DNA from: an uncultured Poribacteria bacterium
GTDB lineage: Bacteria > Poribacteria > WGA-4E > WGA-3G
Length of the DNA stretch: 64,000 bases
Assembly (NCBI GenBank): GCA_951813545.1
Contig: OX638352.1
Location: forward strand, 1 to 64,000
Reading direction: 5' to 3'
The position numbers and the translations under genes were made by a program. How positions within the stretch are numbered: the stretch's first letter is position 1; each line of letters opens with the position of its first letter. Positions 32,094 through 41,571 of this stretch are shown one piece after another. A model generated the notes under the pieces. That model saw only the letters and a program-made list of their open reading frames with translations. It was not told the origin of the DNA and ran no database searches.

Positions 32094-33179
32094 CTATTTC
32101 TCCAACTTATCCAAAAACTTATGCGTCGCACGCGGGAGCGGATAATCCCGCAGTGCCGTAAGCACAACCCACTTCGCGTCCCGCGGTCCATTCAGAACAA
32201 CCTCACCCGCCTGATAATTGCACTGAAAAACATCCACCACAATCTTGAAATGCGTAAACGCGTGCCTCACACGCGTCAGATACCGCATATTTTTAACAGA
32301 AAGGTTAACAACCTCAGCGATATTGCGAACACACGCTACTTCAGCAGTTTCACCCTCGGCAATCTCCCCACCCGGAAACTCCCACAGTCCACCAAGCAAC
32401 CCATCCAACTGCCGCTGTGTAATCAATACCTCGCCTGCCCCATTATAGATAACCCCGACAGCAAGATAGTGTTCCGGCGTAGGTTTCGTCTCCCGCCGCT
32501 TCGGAAACTCGTCCTGACGCGCCGTGTAAAACGCCTCACAGAACAAATTCACAGGACAGATAAGACAGGTCGGTGATTGTGGACGACACACAGTTGCCCC
32601 CAACTCCATCACCGCCTGATTGAAAAGTCCCGGCACGTTTCGATCCAAGAGTTCATCCGCTTTCACCTGAAACAACTTCGCTGACTTCGCATCGTTAATC
32701 GGTGCGTCCATCAGAAACAGACGCGCCAGCACGCGTTTGATGTTCCCATCCACAGCCGCATACGGGGCATCAAAAGCGATGCTTTGCACTGCCGCCGCAC
32801 TATAATCTCCGACACCCGGCAATTTCCGAAAGCTCGCATAGTCCTGTGGAACCTTCCCATCCAGTTCATTCACAATGACCCGCGCCGCCTTGTGGAGATT
32901 CCGCGCCCTCGCATAATACCCTAAGCCTTCCCACACCTTCAGCACATCTTGTAGCGGTGCGACCGCCAAACGCTGCACATCTGGAAAACGTTCGATGAAT
33001 CTCTCATAGTACGCCACAACCTTCTTGACCTGCGTCTGTTGGAGCATCACTTCAGAGACCCAAATACGGTAAGGATCATTTGTCCTACGCCACGGCATAT
33101 CACGCTGGTAACTATTGAACCATGTCACCAACGCCTCTCGGAAATCTTGGGAGTGTTCAGGCAAGGGTTTTTTCTGCAT
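32094..33179 (-). CDS. mutY: A/G-specific adenine glycosylase
   Basis: MPWRRTNDPYRIWVSEVMLQQTQV, LPGVGDYSAAAV, CPVNLFC [4Fe-4S] Cys cluster, C-terminal NUDIX-like region; start placed at MQKKPLPEH. Confidence 0.92.
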   Translation of the reverse strand: MQKKPLPEHSQDFREALVTWFNSYQRDMPWRRTNDPYRIWVSEVMLQQTQVKKVVAYYERFIERFPDVQRLAVAPLQDVLKVWEGLGYYARARNLHKAARVIVNELDGKVPQDYASFRKLPGVGDYSAAAVQSIAFDAPYAAVDGNIKRVLARLFLMDAPINDAKSAKLFQVKADELLDRNVPGLFNQAVMELGATVCRPQSPTCLICPVNLFCEAFYTARQDEFPKRRETKPTPEHYLAVGVIYNGAGEVLITQRQLDGLLGGLWEFPGGEIAEGETAEVACVRNIAEVVNLSVKNMRYLTRVRHAFTHFKIVVDVFQCNYQAGEVVLNGPRDAKWVVLTALRDYPLPRATHKFLDKLEK

Positions 33180-33572
33180 ATTGAAGTGCTTAGTGTGGTA
33201 GGTGCGGTTTCCTAACCGCACCATAACTGTCAATTTTAGAAAAAACAACCGTTGTAGTCCCATATCCGGTAGGCGCTGTTTCCAACTGCGCCGGGTTTTA
33301 GCCATAAACTTTGTACACGCCAGAAACCCTCTTTAGTCCCGTAGGGACGACATCTGTGTAGCAGCGTTAAAACCAAAGGAGCCAAGCCCCGTAGGGGCGG
33401 CATTTGTAAAGATGTTCCTACAAAATACCGCGAAAAATTCCTAAATTGACACCTATGGTACGGTTTCCTAACCGCACCGATATTTGTCTGAGTCAGGATT
33501 TTCAAAATCAGAGATGCGAAGGGTCGTCGGAAAAGGTTTATCTTCATCAAAACCCTCTTTCTGACAACTATT

Positions 33573-34292
33573 CTACATATCCATCGCAATCCGAAACCCA
33601 ACACTATGAATGGCTTGGATCGGTTCATACGCCGCACGATTCGCACAGCGCGCCGCGAACTCCCCACGAGCGATCCATGAACCCCCACGAATCACCTTCC
33701 GCCGACCTTCACTCGCACCGATCGGATTCTCCGCAGGCGAGTATTTATACGTCTCCATGTGGAACCAGTCGGAACACCAATCGTAGGCGTTGCCCGCCAT
33801 ATCGTAGCACCCGTAAAGACTCACACCTGATGGATAACTCCCGACAGGTATCAGCCGCTTATTCCCCGATTCCGATGTGTTGGCTCGACTCGCATCCCAT
33901 GTATCTCCCCAAGGATACTCGCGAGCATCCGTGCCGCGTGCTGCCTTCTCCCACTCCGCCTCCGTCGGCAAACGATACTCCATACCTTCAAGACCACTGA
34001 GCCACTCCAAAAAACGCGTTGCTTCCTCCCAACTCACCCCGACGACTGGGAAATCGGGTGCGTTGAGATGTGCTTCTGTCCAGAACAGCGGGTGTGGATG
34101 TCCCGTTGCCTCTACAAACTGCGCGTATTGCGCATTCGTGACCTGATACGCACCGATGACGTAAGCATCAAGCAGAACGCGCCGTTGCGGTTCTTCTGGA
34201 TCCGTCTTCCGCATGCCAGTAGGAATCGTCCCCATTGTGAACGCACCAGCGGGGATATGGATTAAAGGGTAGTCAAGGGTTTCGATGTGCAT
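33573..34292 (-). CDS. Formylglycine-generating enzyme (SUMF1) family protein
   Basis: PAGAFTMGT, YRLPTEAEWEKAARG, VIRGGSWIARGEFAARCANR, VGFRIA. Confidence 0.92.
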   Translation of the reverse strand: MHIETLDYPLIHIPAGAFTMGTIPTGMRKTDPEEPQRRVLLDAYVIGAYQVTNAQYAQFVEATGHPHPLFWTEAHLNAPDFPVVGVSWEEATRFLEWLSGLEGMEYRLPTEAEWEKAARGTDAREYPWGDTWDASRANTSESGNKRLIPVGSYPSGVSLYGCYDMAGNAYDWCSDWFHMETYKYSPAENPIGASEGRRKVIRGGSWIARGEFAARCANRAAYEPIQAIHSVGFRIAMDM

Positions 34293-34954
34293 GTCAGGTG
34301 TATAAATGCTCTGATAGAAAAAATAGGGTGGTAACTTTTACTCTTAGTATAACGTGAGAATTGAGAGAAAAAAGGTCGTTGATACATACGAATATAGGCT
34401 GTTTTCCGCGCTACAGAAATTGCCCTAAATTGCCTTGAATTGCCCTAGTTTTGCAATCGGAAAATGGGAAAACAACGCACAAACATAGATGACGACTGGC
34501 TTGGTAAAATGTAAATTAAAAATTCTAAGGCAGTCAAAGGCAAGAATTTGAAGTTTGTTCCCTTGGGTTAATGTTGGGCGAAATTCGGAAAAGTCCTGCC
34601 GTTTTCATACATCATTTTCCAAGAGAAATGCACTACATGAGTTAACATATAGTATATTTATATTTCACAAATTTATCTCGTTTGCGGTTTAAATCTCGAA
34701 ATATTCTATCATACGCTTGTGTCAACGTCAAGCGAAATTTGAACAGTGTCGGAGCGATTCAATTATCGGTTGTCAGTAAAGAACCTTTTGCTTAGAAACC
34801 TGTTGTCTTCCTCACTTCACGCACACATAAATCGGGCTTACAAATCCCTCCCACGAGAGTGTTTCTCACAGGAGTATTTCGCGAGAATTGAATAGCTCTA
34901 GCCCTTCGGAAAAATATGTTGCTTTTTTCGACTATTTATCGTATAATAAGTAAT

Positions 34955-35896
34955 ATGGACAATTTCTTAATCTCCGAACCTAAAACGCTTTCATACCTGA
35001 CGAATCCCTCTTTCTCGGGCCACCAGACGTTCCCGTTTCGGTATACGTGGCTGAAAAAAGGGGTTGATGCCGTGACAGAAGATCCGACCGTCTTTTCATC
35101 AGAGAATGCTTCCGTTACGTTAGGTGTCGGGAAAAACATGGTAAGTTCCATCCGGCACTGGTGCAATGTTGCTCGACTCATTAAGGCTGACTCGCTTGAT
35201 CGTAGACGACTCATCCGGACTGAACTCGGTAAAACTATTTTCGACGACACAGATGGCTTTGACCCTTACCTTGATGATCCCGCTACTTTATGGCTAATTC
35301 ACTGACAAATCTCGACCAATATTAATCAGGCAACCGCGTGGTATCGGGCATTCAACATTCTAAGGGAAAGTCAATTCATACCCGACACATTTAAAAAAGA
35401 ACTGTACGTATGAACACAACAGAAAGAATCCATGCGTCCTGTTTCCAATACTACACTCCATCCGGATGTTAATTGCTCCATCCGAACCTATTGCCATTCA
35501 CGCCATAACACCAATGTTGCCGTAGCCGAAGAGACATTTGACTGTCCACTCGTTGAACTCAACTTAATCGCAGAATTGCCAAATGGCGATGGATATGAAT
35601 TCCAGCATGGTAAAAAAGAAACGCTGCCAATTGAGATTGTCGTAGCAACGTTGGTTGCCTTTTGGAATGCAAGTTTCTCTGAAAGGGACGCGATGCCCTT
35701 CCGAGATCTCATGTACGCGCCCCTAAGTCCGGGACGAATCTTCAGATTAGATGAAAACACGATGACGCTGTATCTTGAAAGGCTTGAAGATCTCACCGAT
35801 GGTGCATTACGATATGAGGAGACCGCTGACTTGAAACAAGTTTATCGAGGTGGAAATTTAAATCCGATGGAACTTTTAGAGAGGTATTATGCGTAA
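34955..35896 (+). pseudogene. sspB: SspB-like DUF4007 protein, interrupted by two in-frame TGA codons (35303-35305, 35411-35413)
   Basis: N-part FSGHQTFPFRYTWLKKGVDAV...LGVGKNMVSSIRHW and C-part TTLHPDVNCSIRTYC...LRYEETADLKQVYRG are in the same frame; the intervening frame QISTNINQATAWYRAFNIL... also reads as DUF4007-like. 3' end overlaps the next gene by 8 bp. Confidence 0.72.
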
Positions 35897-38800
35897 CGTT
35901 CCCTTGTCAGAGCTTTTTCAGGTTAAAGGGCGTTTCCGGCGTTCGGTTCATCTTGAACGCGACTTCTACACGGCGAACGCCTTAGATGGATACGTTTTGA
36001 CTGCTACTGCACGGGAAATGTTATCGCGCGTCATCGCAACGCTTGAAAATGAAACAACATCAAAGGCTTGGTCGCTCACCGGTCCCTACGGGTCGGGAAA
36101 ATCAGCATTCGCGCTTTTCGCCGCGAAGCTGCTTGGAGATCCCGATACTTCCACAACCCAACAGGCTTTAGATTTGTTAAGACGAGGAGATACCACGCTA
36201 TATGATCGGTTTGTGTACACAAACGGGAACGGAAAAAGTTCACTCTCAGGTTTCTGTCCAGTGCTTATTTCCGGTGAACGCGCACCACTCTCACTTGGTC
36301 TCCTACGAGGTTTAGTGCAAGGCCTCACCGCTTCTAACAGCACAATATCCTCTACTTCATTGATTCAAAAGAGTCAAAATCTGTTGGAAACAGCAGAAAA
36401 AGGGACACTACCATCTGCCTCTGAAATTACCAGCTTATTTGAATCTGCAACCCATGAGATTTGTGGGTCTGGCGGTTCTGGCCTCCTTGTCGTGATTGAC
36501 GAACTCGGAAAGTTTCTTGAGTACGCCACGCAACAACCGACACAAGGGGATATGTTTGTTCTACAGACGCTTGCCGAATTCGCAGACAGAAGTGAAAATA
36601 CACCACTCTTTTTGATGACAATTCTCCATCAGGCTTTTGAACGCTATGCGGAACGCGCCGGTAAATCACAACAAGAAGAGTGGTCAAAGGTTCAAGGAAG
36701 ATTTGAAGATATCGCCTTTTCAGAGTCCACTGAACAGGTGCTTCGCTTAGTCGGGGCAGCACTGGAGAAGCGTTCAGAACTCATCCACAAGGACAACTTT
36801 AATACGGCAATTGACTTAGGACTTAAGCCGCACCAACTTGAGGAGAACGAATTTCTTCACTTATTAGAGAGTTGTCTACCGCTACATCCGACAGTATCAC
36901 TCCTCATCGGCCCGCTTTTTCGGCGATTCGCACAGAACGAACGCTCTATTTTTGCTTTCCTCAGTGCAAGCGAACCAAACGGACTACAAGATTTTTTGTC
37001 CCTTCAACATTACGATGGTAACGTTCTACCTACCTTTTCGCTTGCGGATCTATACGACTACCTTAACACTACGCAAGGGAATCGTCTCTACACATCACAA
37101 ACCGGTAAGAAGTGGGCAGAGATTGAATCCGCTATAAATCAATTAGCAGCCCCTTCTCCTATGGTAGTTCAACTCATTAAAACCATCGGGTTACTTGGTG
37201 TTGTTAACGAACCAATTCCGAATCTGAAAGCCTCAGATGAATTGCTCTATTATGCATTAGATGATAACACAGAAGAATTCGCCACTGAATTTAAGAATGC
37301 GCTTTCTACTTTGAAAAGACGCTCAATAGTTATCCACCGTAGTTACAACGACGTTTACGCACTTTGGGAAGGCAGCGATATTGATATTGAAGCAAGACTC
37401 CGTGATGCAGCAGCGCATATTGACACAAAAGTCGCCCTCACTACTGACCTATCGCACTATATGCCGACACGTCCGCTTGTTGCACGGCGGCACCTATTCC
37501 AAACCGGCACCTTGCGTCACTTTGCCGTCCGCTACACCGATCTTGAGAATTTTGACGCGGACTTGAGAGAGCCTCTCGGTGACGCAGATGGACTCATCCT
37601 CTATGCCCTGCCCGTAAGTGAAGAGGATGTCACAAAACTCGTTGAAAAAGCAAACGATAGAGACACTGAAAATCGCGAAGAGGTGTTGATTGCTATCCCG
37701 CGCACCATCGGTTTTCTACGAGATGCCGTCACACAACTTGTATATCTACACTGGATTGCTGAAAACACACCCGAACTTGAAGGCGATGCGGTCGCAAGAC
37801 GTGAACTCTCTGTACGGATGATAGAAGCAGAATATGGCGTACCTGATCAGTTAACGGAAATTTTTAGTGACAACAACGAAGGTTCCTGTACATGGTATCA
37901 CAAAGGACAATCTGTAGGTATTAACTCTCCAAAAGCAAGAAACACATATCTATCAGAAATCTGTGACAATGTTTACTACAAAACTCCGCTTATCCGAAAT
38001 GAATTGATTAATCGGCGTAAAATCTCCGGTGCTGCAACAACAGCACGAAAGAAACTAATTCAAGCAATGCTTGAGAATGGTAATCGGAAAAACCTTGGTA
38101 TTACTGGCTATCCTGCTGAAATGAGTATCTATCGCTCCCTCTTATGGAATACAGGCATACATCGAGAAGTCTCAGACGTGTGGGGATTCCATCCGCCAGA
38201 GGCGCTGAATGATAACAGTAGAATGGTAGCGACATGGGAAGCAATTGAGAAATTTCTTGCCGAGTGTGAAGGCGACCGACAACCCGTCGAAAATCTCTAT
38301 CAATACCTCAAGGAACCGCCATTAGGTCTAAGGGAGGGACCACTCCCTATCCTTTTATGCGCTGTGATGCTTCATTACAAAACAGAAGTAGCACTCTATG
38401 AAAACGGATCCTTTATAGCAGACTGGTCAATGCCTATTTTTGAAAGACTGCTGAAAGCACCGCAACAATTTGAGATGAAACGCTTCCAGATGGCTGGTAT
38501 CCGTGCAGATCTGTTCGCACAACTTTTGCAGATGCTCAACCAACCGGTGAAAACCGAAAAGCCAGATTTGTTAACGGTGGTCACGCCGCTCATGCGCTTT
38601 ATCTCACAACTCCCGAAGTACACGCTGGCAACACAAGAAATAAGTGATATAGCGAAAAATCTCCGTAAAGTTGTTCAGAGTGCGCGTGAACCTGATGAAC
38701 TTCTCTTTAAAGAGTTACCAGATGCTCTCGGCTTCCCCATTTTCGATGCGGAAACAGCAACAGATGCAAAAGTAACTTCGGATTTTTTCAACACACTACA

Positions 38801-39383
38801 AGACGCATTATCCGAATTAGAACAGGCTTACGAAATGCTGTTAAATTCTGTTGAGCAGCTGCTTGTGGAGGCTTTCAATTTAACACCCAATAAGGAAGAA
38901 CTCCGAACCGAACTGGCTACCAGAGCTGAACCCTTGTTGGAAGTAACAATTGACACTGAACTCAAAGGCTTTTTAATCAATATTTATAGTGCTGGACACA
39001 ATTTCACCAGTTGGCTTGAGGCAATCGCAACCCTTCTTACTAAAAAGCCTCCTGCATCATGGATAGACGTGGATAAAGCGCAATTTGAAAGTAACCTCTC
39101 TCAACTCGCAAGAAAATTTCGCCACTTTGAAGCGGTATCTTATGAAAAACGGAAGCACACTGAATCATCGGCAGGAGAGCCAATTCGGATCGGTATTACG
39201 AGACCTAACGAACCTGAACAAGAACAGGTTGTTACGCTGCCTTCAACAGCCGAGGAACAAGCCAATAAAATAGAACATGAAATTGAGCAAGTGTTTGATA
39301 AATTTGACGCGGATGGAAATTCTGAATTTCGTCTCGCGGTTTTAGCGCGTATTTCACAAAAATTGATGCAAGAGGAAAAATAA
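35889..39383 (+). CDS. sspC: SspC-like large P-loop ATPase
   Basis: 1164 aa, GPYGSGKSAFALF Walker A, LLVVIDELGKFLEYA Walker B; sits directly between DUF4007 and PAPS-reductase genes. Confidence 0.72.
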   Translation: MRNVPLSELFQVKGRFRRSVHLERDFYTANALDGYVLTATAREMLSRVIATLENETTSKAWSLTGPYGSGKSAFALFAAKLLGDPDTSTTQQALDLLRRGDTTLYDRFVYTNGNGKSSLSGFCPVLISGERAPLSLGLLRGLVQGLTASNSTISSTSLIQKSQNLLETAEKGTLPSASEITSLFESATHEICGSGGSGLLVVIDELGKFLEYATQQPTQGDMFVLQTLAEFADRSENTPLFLMTILHQAFERYAERAGKSQQEEWSKVQGRFEDIAFSESTEQVLRLVGAALEKRSELIHKDNFNTAIDLGLKPHQLEENEFLHLLESCLPLHPTVSLLIGPLFRRFAQNERSIFAFLSASEPNGLQDFLSLQHYDGNVLPTFSLADLYDYLNTTQGNRLYTSQTGKKWAEIESAINQLAAPSPMVVQLIKTIGLLGVVNEPIPNLKASDELLYYALDDNTEEFATEFKNALSTLKRRSIVIHRSYNDVYALWEGSDIDIEARLRDAAAHIDTKVALTTDLSHYMPTRPLVARRHLFQTGTLRHFAVRYTDLENFDADLREPLGDADGLILYALPVSEEDVTKLVEKANDRDTENREEVLIAIPRTIGFLRDAVTQLVYLHWIAENTPELEGDAVARRELSVRMIEAEYGVPDQLTEIFSDNNEGSCTWYHKGQSVGINSPKARNTYLSEICDNVYYKTPLIRNELINRRKISGAATTARKKLIQAMLENGNRKNLGITGYPAEMSIYRSLLWNTGIHREVSDVWGFHPPEALNDNSRMVATWEAIEKFLAECEGDRQPVENLYQYLKEPPLGLREGPLPILLCAVMLHYKTEVALYENGSFIADWSMPIFERLLKAPQQFEMKRFQMAGIRADLFAQLLQMLNQPVKTEKPDLLTVVTPLMRFISQLPKYTLATQEISDIAKNLRKVVQSAREPDELLFKELPDALGFPIFDAETATDAKVTSDFFNTLQDALSELEQAYEMLLNSVEQLLVEAFNLTPNKEELRTELATRAEPLLEVTIDTELKGFLINIYSAGHNFTSWLEAIATLLTKKPPASWIDVDKAQFESNLSQLARKFRHFEAVSYEKRKHTESSAGEPIRIGITRPNEPEQEQVVTLPSTAEEQANKIEHEIEQVFDKFDADGNSEFRLAVLARISQKLMQEEK

Positions 39384-39465
39384 AACGGGTGTGTGAAGTT
39401 TTTGACATGAGATGTTCATTTTGGCTTTTGGGAGGAGTTTGTAACCCCGATTTTGCAACGCATCT

Positions 39466-39541
39466 AAGTCCCAGAGGGACGGCATCTGTGTAGAACGCGC
39501 ATCAACCAAACACCTAAGCCCCAGAGGGGCGGCATCTGTGT
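39466..39541. repeat. Two palindromic repeats A(A)G(T/C)CCCAGAGGG(A/G)CGGCATCTGTGT
   Basis: Directly repeated between sspC and sspD; same type at 33335-33360, 33384-33407, 15839-15861 (rc), 15888-15911 (rc). Confidence 0.7.
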
Positions 39542-39639
39542 CGCATTTTGACTGTAAAACGCACAATTTGACATTTTAGCACATATATCCTATGATTAAA
39601 ACGTAGAGGTTTCAATAAACGCCTACTTTAGGAGAAAAC

Positions 39640-40476
39640 ATGGAACAAAAAGTCCGCCACCTGCTCGGTCTTTCTGGAGGAAAAGACAGTTCCGCACTTG
39701 CTGTCTACATGCGGGACAGGGTACCAGAGATGGAATACTTCTTTTCTGATACCGGTAAGGAATTGCCTGAGACTTACGAGTTTCTTGACAAACTGGAGGC
39801 ATTTCTCGGCAAACCGATTGTCCGTCTCAACATGGATACCGATGTCCACAGCAACCGCGATTTCGACCACTGGCTGACGCTTTATGGTGGTTTATTGCCG
39901 TCATCTCAAGTCCGCTGGTGCACTGTTAACCTCAAAATCAAACCTTTTGAAGATTACGTCGGCGAAGATAATGCATATAACTACATTGCTATCCGCGCCG
40001 ACGAAGACCGCGTTGGTTACAAGCCGCTGAAAACACCTTCCCTCCGTAACATTGAACCTAAATACCCCTTCAAAGAGGACGGCATCACTAAAGACGATGT
40101 TTACCGTATTCTGGAAGAAAGTGGACTCGGTTTGCCTGAATACTATCAGTGGCGGACGCGTTCCGGTTGTTATTTCTGCTTTTTCCAGCGTAAATCCGAA
40201 TGGGTAGGATTGCTAGAACAACATCCAGACCTCTTTGAACTCGCCAAGGAATACGAGAAATTCAATCCAGAAACAGGTGAACGGTTCACGTGGTGTCAAG
40301 GTGAAAGTTTAGAAGAATTGTCAAAACCCGAACGGATAGCACAGATTAAGGCAAATACCGAAAAGGCGATGGCATCCAAGAAAACAGCAAAACCGAATCG
40401 TCGTCTGATAGAAATCCTCACCGATGTCCACGATGACGAGGATGATGAGGAACCGTGTCTGATTTGTCATAAGTGA
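39640..40476 (+). CDS. sspD: SspD-like phosphoadenosine phosphosulfate reductase family protein
   Basis: LSGGKDSSALAVYM ATP-pyrophosphatase loop, SSQVRWCTVNLKIKP, GCYFCFFQRK cysteines. Confidence 0.8.
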   Translation: MEQKVRHLLGLSGGKDSSALAVYMRDRVPEMEYFFSDTGKELPETYEFLDKLEAFLGKPIVRLNMDTDVHSNRDFDHWLTLYGGLLPSSQVRWCTVNLKIKPFEDYVGEDNAYNYIAIRADEDRVGYKPLKTPSLRNIEPKYPFKEDGITKDDVYRILEESGLGLPEYYQWRTRSGCYFCFFQRKSEWVGLLEQHPDLFELAKEYEKFNPETGERFTWCQGESLEELSKPERIAQIKANTEKAMASKKTAKPNRRLIEILTDVHDDEDDEEPCLICHK

Positions 40477-40489
40477 TAGGAAATTACCA

Positions 40490-41386
40490 ATGGAAATGAA
40501 CAGGAAACAAATTCTTCAGAAATTTGAAACATTAGAACAGTGGAAAAGTGGTGATGAGAGAGCGCCCCATAAACCGTTATTGGTCCTGTATGCCATTGGG
40601 AAATTGTTACGTGGTGATGAGAGACTTATTTCTTACACTGATGATATAGAGGAGAATCTCGAAAATCTACTGAGGGAATTTGGACCGAGACGTGATCGGT
40701 ATAACCCTCATTTCCCGTTTTGGCGATTGCAAAACGATGGAATTTGGGAGGTATCGGATGCTAATAGAATTCGCCTAACTGATAGTGGGGATGCGTACAT
40801 AACCGATTTGAGGAACTACAATGCCTCTGGTGGTTTCAACGAAACTATCTCCGAACAACTCCAAAACGATTCCGAACTAACTTTTGAAATAATTCAAAGT
40901 CTGTTAGATGCTCACTTTCCTCCTTCGCTTCATGAAGACATTTTACAAGCCGTTGATATTGAACTCCCACTCCAGGCCTTTGATACGAAAACACGTACGT
41001 CCAACTTCCGAAAAAATGTCCTTAGAGCCTACGAATATAAATGTGCTGTCTGCGGTTTTGATGTGAAATTGGGTGATTCCCCTATTGCCCTTGATGCTTG
41101 TCACATCAAATGGCAAAAAGCAGGTGGGCCTGATGAAGCAGTAAATGGATTGGCACTCTGCGTAATGCATCATAAACTATTTGACCGCGGAGCTTACACA
41201 TTGTCCAAACGATTAGAAATTCTTGTATCTGACGATGCTCATGGAACAAAGGGCTTTCAGGAATGGCTTATGGATTTCCATAGGCAAAAGATAAACTTTC
41301 CTCAAAGACAAACTTATTATCCAGACGCAGACTTCATAAGCTGGCACGTTAGAGAAGTATTTCAAGGCGATTATCGCGAATTGTAA
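40490..41386 (+). CDS. HNH endonuclease with sulfur-binding-domain-like N-terminus (ScoMcrA/SBD type)
   Basis: N-terminal RAPHKPLLVLYAIGKL...LLREFGPRRDRYNPHFPFWRLQNDGIWEV; C-terminal HNH CAVCG...DACHIKW...NGLALCVMHHKLFD. Confidence 0.8.
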   Translation: MEMNRKQILQKFETLEQWKSGDERAPHKPLLVLYAIGKLLRGDERLISYTDDIEENLENLLREFGPRRDRYNPHFPFWRLQNDGIWEVSDANRIRLTDSGDAYITDLRNYNASGGFNETISEQLQNDSELTFEIIQSLLDAHFPPSLHEDILQAVDIELPLQAFDTKTRTSNFRKNVLRAYEYKCAVCGFDVKLGDSPIALDACHIKWQKAGGPDEAVNGLALCVMHHKLFDRGAYTLSKRLEILVSDDAHGTKGFQEWLMDFHRQKINFPQRQTYYPDADFISWHVREVFQGDYREL

Positions 41387-41571
41387 ACGGCAGAGTTAGT
41401 TCGTTGACAAATGTTCACCGTTCCTTGGCTTTCAGATTTTCTTTAAGTCCCACCACTGAAAATTTCTTGAAAACCTTTTCACAGGATATGTTCCCATTTT
41501 GTTTAATTTTTTGTTTCGCTTGCAGTACTAAACCAGAAATTTCAAACACTAATTACTTTGAAGGATTTGAT

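Noticed and set aside
33446-34000. 184-aa plus-strand ORF opposite the SUMF1 gene
   Set aside because: Antisense, His/Ser/Pro-rich low-complexity translation; SUMF1 frame is clear.
34955-35896. Frameshift as the cause of the split sspB
   Set aside because: Both halves and the middle segment share one frame; only TGA codons interrupt it.
34955-41386. Canonical Dnd or BREX system
   Set aside because: No DndB/DndD/DndE, PglZ, PglX or BrxL-like protein seen; the DUF4007 + ATPase + PAPS-reductase order fits Ssp better.
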